This document shows positions 15,179 to 21,256 of a DNA stretch of 21,266 nt, piece after piece. A program made the translations under genes and the position numbers. The stretch's first letter is position 1; every line of letters starts with the position of its first letter. Below the pieces are notes generated by a model that had not been told where the DNA came from, made no database searches, and saw nothing but the letters and a program-made list of their open reading frames with translations. This DNA comes from a virus. The stretch is taken from the IMG/VR virus record IMGVR_UViG_3300042891_002358, positions 1 through 21,266 of that record; one strand, 5' to 3'.

Positions 15179-15643
15179 TTAATCTCCTAGTGCGATTGTA
15201 GTCGCAGTAAATGGGTATCTTGATGTTTGGACTGATGAACTTGCTTGTCTAAGTATTAATGAACTGGAATCACCGATATACGGTGCATTGTAAATAATAA
15301 GCTTACCAACGTTGGTGATTCCAGTGGTGTTGTCTGGTAGGTTGCGAACTCGAAATCCCTTAAATGAATCATATGGTGTTACCCAAGGATATGTATAGTT
15401 TGTTATATACGGTGTTAATCTTAGACCATTTATTACAACTTCTAAATCTTTTGAATCAACTATTGTGTTTACCGTTTCTTGATTTTGGCGTAAATCAAAT
15501 ACCGATTTCAATCCATCAAATTGTGTTGAAATATCATTTAAGATAATAGGAGTTGAACCAGACCCCGCAGGCCCAGTTGCCCCTGTTGGGCCGGTAGCCC
15601 CAGTAATACCACTCCCAGAAATTATACTTTGATATAGTGTCAT
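15179..15643 (-). CDS. Collagen-like tail-fibre protein
   Basis: This 154-aa protein has a short collagen-like tract of Gly-X-Y triplets, GITGATGPTGATGPAG (12-27), after a 10-residue N-terminal tip. A globular domain (35-154) follows, with DLEVVINGLRLTP (66-78) and KLIIYNAPYIGD (113-124), reminiscent of small structural proteins of T4-like cyanophages. The collagen tract would form a short triple helix joining a trimer. A GATAAATA late box lies 26 bases before the ATG. The ribosome site is weak (GGGA). Confidence 0.8.
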   Translation of the reverse strand: MTLYQSIISGSGITGATGPTGATGPAGSGSTPIILNDISTQFDGLKSVFDLRQNQETVNTIVDSKDLEVVINGLRLTPYITNYTYPWVTPYDSFKGFRVRNLPDNTTGITNVGKLIIYNAPYIGDSSSLILRQASSSVQTSRYPFTATTIALGD

Positions 15644-15668
15644 GCTTGTCCCAAATTAGATAATATAA

Positions 15669-15676
15669 TATTTATC
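15669..15676 (-). promoter_or_regulatory. Late promoter box GATAAATA (collagen-like gene)
   Basis: GATAAATA on the minus strand, 26 bases before the ATG at 15643, in AT-rich DNA between two genes. Confidence 0.6.
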
Positions 15677-15712
15677 ATAATTATTATTGATAATAACACC
15701 ATTCACACTTCA

Positions 15713-15883
15713 TTAAATCACCTTATCGCTTAACGGACCTTCTGGCGTTTGTTTAACTTGTGATTTAATTTGTTCATCTAATTCTGAAATCAATTTTGCA
15801 ACAGATTTATATGGCTGATCTGCCAATGCTGTAAAAATTGAATTGATTTGATTGATGTCCAAATATAATTGTATTTTATCCAT
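15713..15883 (-). CDS. Small 56-aa phage protein, unknown
   Basis: This short gene has a clear AAGGA ribosome site 8 bases before the ATG at 15883 and an exact TATAAATA late box 26 bases before the ATG. The protein is helical: MDKIQLYLDINQINSIFTAL, then a Lys/Leu-rich helix LISELDEQIKSQVKQ (31-45), and a closing PEGPLSDKVI. It resembles small helical proteins sitting between structural genes in T4-like phages, but I cannot name it. Its promoter suggests a late, possibly structural or assembly role. Confidence 0.75.
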   Translation of the reverse strand: MDKIQLYLDINQINSIFTALADQPYKSVAKLISELDEQIKSQVKQTPEGPLSDKVI

Positions 15884-15908
15884 TTTATTATCCTTTTGTT
15901 TAAAATTT

Positions 15909-15916
15909 TATTTATA
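15909..15916 (-). promoter_or_regulatory. Late promoter box TATAAATA (56-aa gene)
   Basis: An exact match to the T4 late consensus on the minus strand, 26 bases before the ATG at 15883, just past the end of the 124-aa gene. Confidence 0.68.
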
Positions 15917-15919
15917 ATA

Positions 15920-16294
15920 TTAAACAGGCGGCTCGGAAATTTCTGCAGAAGCAACTTGTACGGGTGACCATGGCATAGCTGTATCTATAACTGGATTAAT
16001 CTTATCATTGATGTGTTTTAAAATTTGCTCGTTAACATGATCTTCGTAACTTCCGATAACGATTGATTTAATCCAATCTAGTACATTTTCTTCAGTTAAT
16101 TCTGAAAATGGAACAAATGGACCTGAGTTATCAGTAGAATCTGCGGTAAATGGAGTAGCACCATTAAAGATGCCTTCATTACCATTATCATCAGTGCCAA
16201 TTTTTTTCCAATAGGTTTGTACTACTACATTTGCAGTAGATCCAATTGTAGTAGTTTTTAAACTGGTTACTTCCCATGTATATGTAATTGTCAT
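15920..16294 (-). CDS. Conserved small virion-associated protein (DUF7936-like)
   Basis: This 124-aa protein begins MTITYTWEVTSLKTTTIG and contains ANVVVQTYWKKIGTDDNG (22-39), FNGATPF (43-49) and the helix ENVLDWIKSIVIGSYEDHV (69-87). It closes with a PW motif near residue 109. From memory this pattern matches a family in T4-like cyanophages near tail genes (DUF7936), with no defined function. The AAGGA ribosome site overlaps the last codons of the gene upstream, whose stop lies 3 bases away, so it is co-translated with it. Confidence 0.72.
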   Translation of the reverse strand: MTITYTWEVTSLKTTTIGSTANVVVQTYWKKIGTDDNGNEGIFNGATPFTADSTDNSGPFVPFSELTEENVLDWIKSIVIGSYEDHVNEQILKHINDKINPVIDTAMPWSPVQVASAEISEPPV

Positions 16295-16297
16295 AAT

Positions 16298-16484
16298 TTA
16301 TCCTTTTAATTTCAATTGTTCAATATCTTTATCTAATTTATCGATATGCAGTTGTTGTTCTTTAATTGCTTCTATTAATACAGTGCAATCAGTCAAGTCA
16401 ATTGGTGTGTTTTTGATTTTTCCACGAGAACGTAAATGTCCAAGTATCGCCTCGTTTTACGGGTGGTAAAATATTATTTCTCAT
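16298..16484 (-). pseudogene. Small phage structural gene broken by a +1 frameshift
   Basis: The frame opened by the ATG at 16484 (AAGG 8 bases upstream) reads MRNNILPPVKRGDTWTFTFS, the usual start of a small phage tail protein, then WKNQKHTN and a TGA stop at 16398. Skipping one base after the AAAAAC stretch (about 16407-16415) restores a frame reading TPIDLTDCTVLIEAIKEQQL and a helical end to a TAA at 16298. The joined product would be about 61 aa and follows the family order (GDTW...PIDLT). It may be a real mutation, a sequencing or assembly slip, or programmed frameshifting. Alternatively the second frame may be a separate short gene. A GATAAATA late box lies 29 bases upstream. Confidence 0.62.
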
Positions 16485-16512
16485 TAGGACTACCTTATTT
16501 TTGTAATTCTAA

Positions 16513-16520
16513 TATTTATC
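16513..16520 (-). promoter_or_regulatory. Late promoter box GATAAATA (frameshifted gene)
   Basis: GATAAATA on the minus strand, 29 bases before the ATG at 16484, between two genes. Confidence 0.58.
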
Positions 16521-16528
16521 TTTTTACA

Positions 16529-16939
16529 TTATTTGAACCAGCCTATTTTCTTACCAGATGATTCTCTTTCATAATATTCATTAAGACTTCCAGGAAATCT
16601 CCAAGCCCATATTGAGACTAATATCATAAAACCACCAGAATATGCGATTGTGGTAGAATTGTGTGTAGTAAACCATAAAATAACTAATGAACTAGACATG
16701 ACAGCTAACATCATGTATTTCATTTTTGTTGGAAACACTTTATTATTGACCCAATTACTTAAAAACGGACCAAAAAATTTGTGATTATATAACCATTTAT
16801 GCATAGCTGGACTACTTTTGCTAAAACATATAGCAGAACCGACAATAAATGGACTGAATGGCAATCCTGGGGTTATAATACCGAGATACCCAATACCTAG
16901 TAATATGAATCCAGATATTTTCCATAACCAATTTTTCAT
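16529..16939 (-). CDS. DUF454 (YbaN-like) inner-membrane protein
   Basis: This 136-aa membrane protein has the DUF454 signature. A first membrane helix (about 7-38) contains GIGYLGIITPGLPFSPF, followed by CFSKSSPAMHKWLYNHKFFG (38-57), which matches the family's F-x-R-S-S-P-x-x-H-x-W-L-x-N-H-x-x-F-G block, and two more helices (about 74-90 and 96-113). The family's biochemical role is unknown. Cellular copies (E. coli YbaN) sit in the inner membrane. The ATG at 16939 follows AAGGA. It lies 9 bases after the AlgH/YqgE gene, so two host-type envelope or accessory genes are co-transcribed. Confidence 0.86.
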   Translation of the reverse strand: MKNWLWKISGFILLGIGYLGIITPGLPFSPFIVGSAICFSKSSPAMHKWLYNHKFFGPFLSNWVNNKVFPTKMKYMMLAVMSSSLVILWFTTHNSTTIAYSGGFMILVSIWAWRFPGSLNEYYERESSGKKIGWFK

Positions 16940-16948
16940 TATATATCC

Positions 16949-17497
16949 TTATGATAATATGCTTTGTGAAAATTCTTCTGCAGCTTTTTCTAATGCTTTA
17001 TTCCATTGTACTTTGGTGTCATGATTAAACACTAAATCTGTGTCGCTATTGGTAAAACACCAACTAGTGTTCTTATCTTCTGGTTCAATGCCATTAATTT
17101 CTTTATGTAGTTTACCAGGTGGCCATCCACAAATTCCAAAAAATAACCTCCACTTTTTTGGTAAGTCATTATTAGAAAATCGTCGCATGATTTCTTTTGA
17201 TGAGCTTAATGAGAAGTTTTCATTAAGCCGAAGTGTATTATCGCAACTCCATTCATTAGAATGAATTAAACTAATACTATTCGGATTGACTGGACCACCT
17301 ATATAGACATATCCTGGTATATCAAAATCTAAATCAAGTTGATCACCTAATTCATTTATAGTATAGTTACTTCGTTTATTAAGAACTATACCAATACTTC
17401 CTTGATTATGATGTTCAACAATCATTGCGACTGTTTTATACCAGAAATTGCCTTTTACTGATGGCGGGGATATAATTAAATTACCTATTAAATTCAT
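16949..17497 (-). CDS. AlgH/YqgE (UPF0301) family protein
   Basis: This 182-aa protein keeps the UPF0301 layout: MNLIGNLIISPPSVKGNFWY (1-20), IVEHHNQGSIGIVLNK (26-41), YIGGPV (65-70) and GICGWPPGKLHKEI (121-134), equivalent to the family's G-x-x-G-W-x-P-G-Q-L motif. AlgH was named from alginate regulation in Pseudomonas, but its molecular role is unclear. The length is close to that of bacterial homologues (about 185), so it looks intact. No clear Shine-Dalgarno precedes the ATG at 17497, which lies 12 bases after the transglycosylase gene. It is probably captured from a proteobacterial host. Confidence 0.9.
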   Translation of the reverse strand: MNLIGNLIISPPSVKGNFWYKTVAMIVEHHNQGSIGIVLNKRSNYTINELGDQLDLDFDIPGYVYIGGPVNPNSISLIHSNEWSCDNTLRLNENFSLSSSKEIMRRFSNNDLPKKWRLFFGICGWPPGKLHKEINGIEPEDKNTSWCFTNSDTDLVFNHDTKVQWNKALEKAAEEFSQSILS

Positions 17498-17509
17498 AAA
17501 GTTATTTAA

Positions 17510-18133
17510 CTATACAAACCTTGATACAGATTTTTTTACATCTCCCACAGTGATTGTTCCATCTTTATTTCTATCTAATCCTGCATTTTGGTTATAAACT
17601 TTGTTTCCGCGTGAACTGATTACATAATTATCAGGTTGTCCTGCAGCGGCTGGATAAAATGTTGCCACATACATATCACCGGCATCGGACCCAGGTTTAA
17701 GTTTAACACTTTTGTAATATAAGTAAACATAATCTAGTTGTTCAACAGCTGACATTTTAGCTAATGCATCGGTAGTAGTTCCAAGTCTTCTAGCAGTATC
17801 TGGCATGAATTGAATAAGGCCAGTTGCGTTAGATGTTGAATTAACTCTTGATGGATCAACACCTGATTCTTGCTTCATAATAGCAAGCAAATCATTAGCT
17901 CTAACACCTAACTTATTTGCAACCTTTTCTAATTTTCTGTTAAAATCTGGGTCTTGAATAGTTGCTATATCAGCAGTCGATGATCCAGCACCAGCCGAAT
18001 CGGTAGAAGTAGTACCAGTAATATTATCTAATGCACCGAGTGGATTAGATAACATACTAATAATATTACCTGCAGATGATATCGCGCTACCCGCATCAAA
18101 TTCTGTTAATTTTGAAAATTCACGAAATCGCAT
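17510..18133 (-). CDS. SLT-type lytic transglycosylase, possibly head-packaged
   Basis: This 207-aa enzyme has a C-terminal soluble lytic transglycosylase domain. FNRKLEKVANKLGVRANDLL (64-83) leads to the catalytic Glu89 in IMKQESGVDP, then ATGLIQFMPDTARRLG (103-118) and a Tyr-rich helix near 135-140. Such enzymes cleave the glycan of peptidoglycan, forming 1,6-anhydro-muramic ends. The end has a calcium-loop-like DRNKDGTITVGDV (187-199). The N-terminus, MRFREFSKLTEF, resembles the T4 capsid-targeting sequence (MKTYQEFIAE) with an L-T-E site like those cut by the prohead protease. It could thus ride in the virion and help DNA entry (inference). The ATG overlaps the upstream stop as TAATG. Confidence 0.87.
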   Translation of the reverse strand: MRFREFSKLTEFDAGSAISSAGNIISMLSNPLGALDNITGTTSTDSAGAGSSTADIATIQDPDFNRKLEKVANKLGVRANDLLAIMKQESGVDPSRVNSTSNATGLIQFMPDTARRLGTTTDALAKMSAVEQLDYVYLYYKSVKLKPGSDAGDMYVATFYPAAAGQPDNYVISSRGNKVYNQNAGLDRNKDGTITVGDVKKSVSRFV

Positions 18134-18492
18134 TAGTTACCTTTCCATTTGGGCAAAGGGCCTCCGTAGTCAGCCGAACGCACATATTTACCATCAATTG
18201 ATTGAACTTTCTTACCAATTCTAAATTTTCGTTTTGTATTTCTTTTACGTAAGCCCTGTGCTTGACATGATGATAATTGGCTTGCACCTAATTCACCATC
18301 AGTTTTTTTAGAAAGACACAGCTTTTTAGGAGCCTTTCCAGCTTCATCAATTTCGAATTCTTCATCCACACTATATTGCGTTTCTGGTTTGTGACCACGT
18401 GGACCAACTTGGTCTTCGCGAGATCCAGGTCGTGCAGGGCGTTTTTTTCCTACTCCAAAATTATCTTCATTTAAAAATTCACTTGCTCTCAT
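18133..18492 (-). CDS. Basic protein with capsid-targeting-like N-terminus
   Basis: I do not recognise the family of this 119-aa protein. It begins MRASEFLNED, similar to the T4 capsid-targeting sequence and to the start of the next gene's product. The middle is charged and disordered-looking (KKRPARPGSREDQVGPRG, 16-33; DEEFEIDEAGKAPKK, 43-57). The C-terminal half is very basic (LRKRNTKRKFRIGKK, 81-95) and ends PLPKWKGN. Two Cys (59, 75) are present. The basic C-terminus suggests DNA binding, as for internal head proteins of T4-like phages. The gene has a GATAAATA late box 19 bases upstream and AGAGGAAG as its ribosome site. Confidence 0.72.
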   Translation of the reverse strand: MRASEFLNEDNFGVGKKRPARPGSREDQVGPRGHKPETQYSVDEEFEIDEAGKAPKKLCLSKKTDGELGASQLSSCQAQGLRKRNTKRKFRIGKKVQSIDGKYVRSADYGGPLPKWKGN

Positions 18493-18510
18493 GTTACTTC
18501 CTCTGTCAAG

Positions 18511-18518
18511 TATTTATC
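18511..18518 (-). promoter_or_regulatory. Late promoter box GATAAATA (119-aa gene)
   Basis: GATAAATA on the minus strand overlaps the TGA stop of the epimerase gene and lies 19 bases before the ATG at 18492. A TTGACA follows, but it has no matching -10. Confidence 0.6.
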
Positions 18519-19329
18519 ACAATCCACGATCAATCCATTCGTAAACTGATAACCATTTGCGTTTTCCGATAGTTGATTTCAATAAGGTTAAGTCGGCTTT
18601 TGTATTATATTGTTCAGTTGGTTTTGGTGAGGCAAATTCAATTTGTACCCCTTCTTGAATTGCAATTTCTTCCGCTAAATCTAAATAACTGTGTGATAGT
18701 CCAGAGCCAACATTCCAGATGCCTGAACCATTGATAGTTTTAATGAAATCAATATGTAATTTGCATACGTCTCCGACCCAAACCCAATCACGTTTGATGC
18801 GATCAGCATTTGCCCAAATAGTGATCTTTCCTTCATTTTTGGCCTCTTCTCGCCACTTACATAAGATATCAGCTCGTTCTCCTTTGGTATGCATATATTT
18901 TCCATACACGTTGAAGTATCGAAATCCTTGAACATAGATGTTATGCTCTTGCTGCAATACCCATCTATCAAATAAGTATTTCGACCACGCATATGGTGTT
19001 TCTGGATGACAAGGAGCAAATTCCGAAAAATTCTTATTATTTCCATAAACAGCGCTGGAACTGGCATATTGCATATGCACTTTATTCTTATTGCATTCAG
19101 TAAAAAGCCATTGACTGAACTCATAGTTCTTATGTATAATCGTATCAACGTCAGCATCACTGGTATCTGTAACAGCACCCAGATGTATGACCCATTTATA
19201 TTTTTTTACATCAGGTAAATTATTAGGATCCCATTCCCATGTCTCGATTTCCCAGAATTCTTCTTGGGATAGCCATTCGAGCATATTACGTCCAACAAAT
19301 CCGTTGGCACCGGTGACTAGTATTCTCAT
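18517..19329 (-). CDS. hldD: NAD(P)-dependent sugar epimerase, HldD-like
   Basis: This 270-aa extended short-chain dehydrogenase has GANGFVG (7-13) for NAD(P) binding, the catalytic ASSSAVYG (89-96) and Y113-x-x-x-K117 in YAWSKYLFD, and RYFNVYG (137-143). The stretch KRDWVWVGDV (179-188) and the general order match ADP-L-glycero-D-manno-heptose 6-epimerase (HldD/RfaD), which makes the heptose of lipopolysaccharide inner core, although other nucleotide-sugar epimerases share these motifs. It is shorter than cellular HldD (about 310). The ATG at 19329 follows AGAGG at 8 bases; longer in-frame starts have no ribosome site. An AATAAATA box lies 18 bases upstream. It could modify host LPS to block other phages. 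Confidence 0.85.
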   Translation of the reverse strand: MRILVTGANGFVGRNMLEWLSQEEFWEIETWEWDPNNLPDVKKYKWVIHLGAVTDTSDADVDTIIHKNYEFSQWLFTECNKNKVHMQYASSSAVYGNNKNFSEFAPCHPETPYAWSKYLFDRWVLQQEHNIYVQGFRYFNVYGKYMHTKGERADILCKWREEAKNEGKITIWANADRIKRDWVWVGDVCKLHIDFIKTINGSGIWNVGSGLSHSYLDLAEEIAIQEGVQIEFASPKPTEQYNTKADLTLLKSTIGKRKWLSVYEWIDRGL

Positions 19330-19346
19330 TTGTATGCCTCTGTAAT

Positions 19347-19354
19347 TATTTATT
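19347..19354 (-). promoter_or_regulatory. Possible late box AATAAATA (epimerase)
   Basis: The minus strand reads AATAAATA, one base from the late consensus, 18 bases before the epimerase ATG. It overlaps the first two bases of the divergent TTGACA box. Confidence 0.4.
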
Positions 19355-19381
19355 GACATCCACCATAAGAAGGAGTATAAT
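19353..19381 (+). promoter_or_regulatory. Sigma70 promoter for the mini-gene array
   Basis: TTGACA (19353-19358), 17 bases, TATAAT (19376-19381): a perfect consensus on the plus strand. The -10 ends 6 bases before the first ATG, so the expected start coincides with the start codon and the mRNA may be leaderless. AAGGAG at 19370-19375 lies inside the promoter spacer. Confidence 0.87.
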
Positions 19382-19387
19382 TCATAC

Positions 19388-19699
19388 ATGAATATAGCGA
19401 TATCAAAGTTAGACAAGCGATACACCGGTCATCAATACTTCAAATACAGCATGGTTTTCAGATGGCAACCTTCTTGGCAACAAGGTGATCGAACAGCAAA
19501 ATTCTGTGAAATGCGTCAATGGTGTTGGGAAACATTTGGTCCTAGTTGCTCATTAAATGAATTCATGGAGTTAATGATTCATAACAAGCCAATAGTCAAT
19601 GAAAGATGGTGTTGGACTAGTCCATATGAGGGAACTCCTGCTAGAATACTTATAAAAAGTGAAGAAGATAAGAACTGGTTTGCATTACGGTGGGGCTGA
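19388..19699 (+). CDS. Mini-protein array member 1 (103 aa)
   Basis: This is the first gene of a seven-gene plus-strand array. It shares with members 2, 4 and 7 a mid-protein W-x-x-x-x-[FW]-G segment (here MRQWCWETFG), then an R-W pair (ERWCW), and a C-terminus ILIKSEEDKNWFALRWG. This suggests a compact beta-alpha-beta fold of unknown function. Trp and aromatic content is strikingly high. A perfect sigma70 promoter ends 6 bases before the ATG, so the message may be leaderless. Its TGA stop shares its A with the next ATG. I recall similar small phage proteins ending in F-x-L-R-W but no named role. Confidence 0.75.
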   Translation: MNIAISKLDKRYTGHQYFKYSMVFRWQPSWQQGDRTAKFCEMRQWCWETFGPSCSLNEFMELMIHNKPIVNERWCWTSPYEGTPARILIKSEEDKNWFALRWG

Positions 19700-19935
19700 T
19701 GAAAAAACAATATAAGATAAGTACTGAATTTTTTTCAGCAAACGTGCATCCATATGCAGTTTATTTAGGGGATGGTTTTTATGACGAATATCCTGAAATA
19801 ATTGAATGGGCATCACAACAATTTGGTGGTGATGGTTGGTGTGAGACCCAAAATGAGAGATGGTCATATACATTTTCATATATATGGTTCGCAAATGAGA
19901 TTGATAGGAATTGGTTTTTATTAAAATGGAGTTAA
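19699..19935 (+). CDS. Mini-protein array member 2 (78 aa)
   Basis: This paralogue of member 1 contains EIIEWASQQFGGDGW in the middle, then NERWSYTF, and ends with FANEIDRNWFLLKWS. The start ATG overlaps the previous stop (TGATG), and the GGTGGGG of the preceding R-W-G codons acts as a likely ribosome site. The product begins MKKQYKISTEFFSANVHPYA. The function is unknown; the shared C-terminal signature and middle helix imply the same fold as members 1, 4 and 7. Confidence 0.75.
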   Translation: MKKQYKISTEFFSANVHPYAVYLGDGFYDEYPEIIEWASQQFGGDGWCETQNERWSYTFSYIWFANEIDRNWFLLKWS

Positions 19936-19936
19936 C

Positions 19937-20143
19937 ATGAGAATTAAAAAAATGCCGTTTGAGCACAATAGTTTTATATTGAGCAAAGATAATGGCAATA
20001 AAGGATTAGACACGAGAGAATGGAATGAAGTAGCAGAGTGGCTCACTGAACGAAAAATGAAGTTTAATATGCAAGGTGGCATTCTCACATTGTATAGAGA
20101 GATGGATTGCACTTTGTTCACATTAAGATGGATATCAGAATAA
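19937..20143 (+). CDS. Mini-protein array member 3 (68 aa)
   Basis: This is a shorter, more diverged member. It starts MRIKKMPFEHNSFILSKDNG, has a helix with REWNEVAEWLTERK (27-40), and ends YREMDCTLFTLRWISE, keeping L-R-W but with Leu-Phe in place of Trp-Phe. The ATG lies 1 base after the previous stop, and GGAG inside the previous W-S codons is its ribosome site. No known domain. Confidence 0.7.
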   Translation: MRIKKMPFEHNSFILSKDNGNKGLDTREWNEVAEWLTERKMKFNMQGGILTLYREMDCTLFTLRWISE

Positions 20144-20167
20144 TTATTAAAATCCAAGGAGTGGATT

Positions 20168-20524
20168 ATGAAAGAGTTATCAAAACAATCAATTTTGTCA
20201 ATGATACGCAGAGTACAACCAGAATTGATTGCACAAAATATCGTGGGGGTTCAACCAATGACAAGCCAAGCTGGTCAGATATTTTCATTGAGAACGCGAT
20301 ATGATACAAGACCATTACGTCAAGGCGATGATTATACTGATTACCAAGATTATGTATATTGGGTTAGTCCAAGTAGTAAGATCCATGTTCAAGACTGCGT
20401 TAAATGGTGTGAAGAAGTATTCGGAGAAATTCTAGGTGATCGGTGGAAATTAGTACCTGATGATCGATTTATTTTCCGAAATGCAGCTGACAGAAATTGG
20501 TTTATTATAAGATGGGGTGCTTGA
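20168..20524 (+). CDS. Mini-protein array member 4 (118 aa)
   Basis: This is the longest member. About 45 extra N-terminal residues (MKELSKQSILSMIRRVQPEL...) precede a core with TRPLRQGDDYTDYQDYVYWV (47-66), then CVKWCEEVFGEILGDRW (78-94), and the family end FRNAADRNWFIIRWGA. It is closely related to members 1 and 2 in the last 40 residues (D-R/K-N-W-F). It has a strong AAGGAG site 8 bases before the ATG, following a 24-base gap, so translation restarts independently here. Function unknown. Confidence 0.75.
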   Translation: MKELSKQSILSMIRRVQPELIAQNIVGVQPMTSQAGQIFSLRTRYDTRPLRQGDDYTDYQDYVYWVSPSSKIHVQDCVKWCEEVFGEILGDRWKLVPDDRFIFRNAADRNWFIIRWGA

Positions 20525-20769
20525 TGAAAAAATTATCGCTTACTAGGGATGTCGCTGTTCGTAAAGCCAGTAAATATTCGGTTGCACATTCGCCGATGGT
20601 TGAATTTACTGGCAATCTTGATCAGGTATTCTCTAAACAAATGGAACTAGTTTATAAGCATTTTGAACAAGAAAATAAATGTAAGATTAAGCCGTCATAC
20701 GATGAGCCAAAATATGCAGAATTTGAGGACGATGCAAATTATACCTGGTTTTTACTGAGATGGTCATGA
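20524..20769 (+). CDS. Mini-protein array member 5 (81 aa)
   Basis: The start ATG at 20524 shares its A with the previous TGA stop (TGATG), preceded by GATGGGG. The product begins MKKLSLTRDVAVRKASKYSV, carries a helix KQMELVYKHFEQENK (38-52), and ends with FEDDANYTWFLLRWS, the array signature. It lacks the W-x-x-x-x-F-G triplet but has H-F at that place. It has a higher Lys content than its neighbours. Function unknown. Confidence 0.73.
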   Translation: MKKLSLTRDVAVRKASKYSVAHSPMVEFTGNLDQVFSKQMELVYKHFEQENKCKIKPSYDEPKYAEFEDDANYTWFLLRWS

Positions 20770-21059
20770 ATAAAATAGCAGAAAAAACACTTAAAGAATT
20801 AGCTGATGACACTAAACAGTATGCAAAAGAGTTAGAAAAACAGCGAACCTTTAGAAATCGAATGATTGTGGTATTACGAGAAATACGGGATGATTATGCA
20901 AATAGTAACAGTAACTGGAGTATCACTTCGTTACTATCACATATTAAAGACACCTATGGGTTGAACATACCAATGCGTGAAGGTCAAGTTGATGTAGATG
21001 CGGCAGTAATAGTAAACGAACACAAATATTTTTTGTTCAAAATAAAATATGGAATATGA
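20766..21059 (+). CDS. Mini-protein array member 6, diverged (97 aa)
   Basis: The ATG at 20766 overlaps the previous stop as ATGA; an ATG at 20760 is in frame but less well placed. The N-terminal half is a long charged helix (MNKIAEKTLKELADDTKQYA... to about residue 46, ending EIRDDYAN). The second half has SLLSHIKDTYGLNIP and ends VNEHKYFLFKIKYGI, where F-L-F-K-I-K-Y replaces W-F-x-L-[RK]-W. It looks like a diverged or fused member of the same array, perhaps with a dimerising helix. Confidence 0.7.
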   Translation: MNKIAEKTLKELADDTKQYAKELEKQRTFRNRMIVVLREIRDDYANSNSNWSITSLLSHIKDTYGLNIPMREGQVDVDAAVIVNEHKYFLFKIKYGI

Positions 21060-21256
21060 AAACAGTAGATTTAAATCAGTTTGATCGACCAATGGAAATT
21101 TTCACTTGGATGTGTACTCATTGGGGTCCACCTGGATTAAATGATCGATGGGATTTACGAGAATTAACATATCTTGACTTAACTAATGAGTCAGATTTAA
21201 CTTTTTTATTATTAAAATGGAATCTTAAAAAACATGATACATGGAATACAAAGTAA
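21056..21256 (+). CDS. Mini-protein array member 7 (66 aa)
   Basis: The start overlaps the previous stop as ATGA. The product begins MKTVDLNQFDRPMEIFTWMC, carries THWGPPGLNDRWDLREL (21-37) with the W-G and R-W pairs of members 1 and 2, and has DLTFLLLKWNLKK near the end, so the signature is kept but followed by 11 more residues (KKHDTWNTK at the C-terminus). It ends 10 bases before the window edge, so the array may continue. Confidence 0.7.
   Translation: MKTVDLNQFDRPMEIFTWMCTHWGPPGLNDRWDLRELTYLDLTNESDLTFLLLKWNLKKHDTWNTK

Noticed and set aside
18681-19218. Other frames within the epimerase gene (165 aa minus, 70 aa plus)
   Set aside because: The HldD-like motifs prove the listed frame; the alternatives have no family features.
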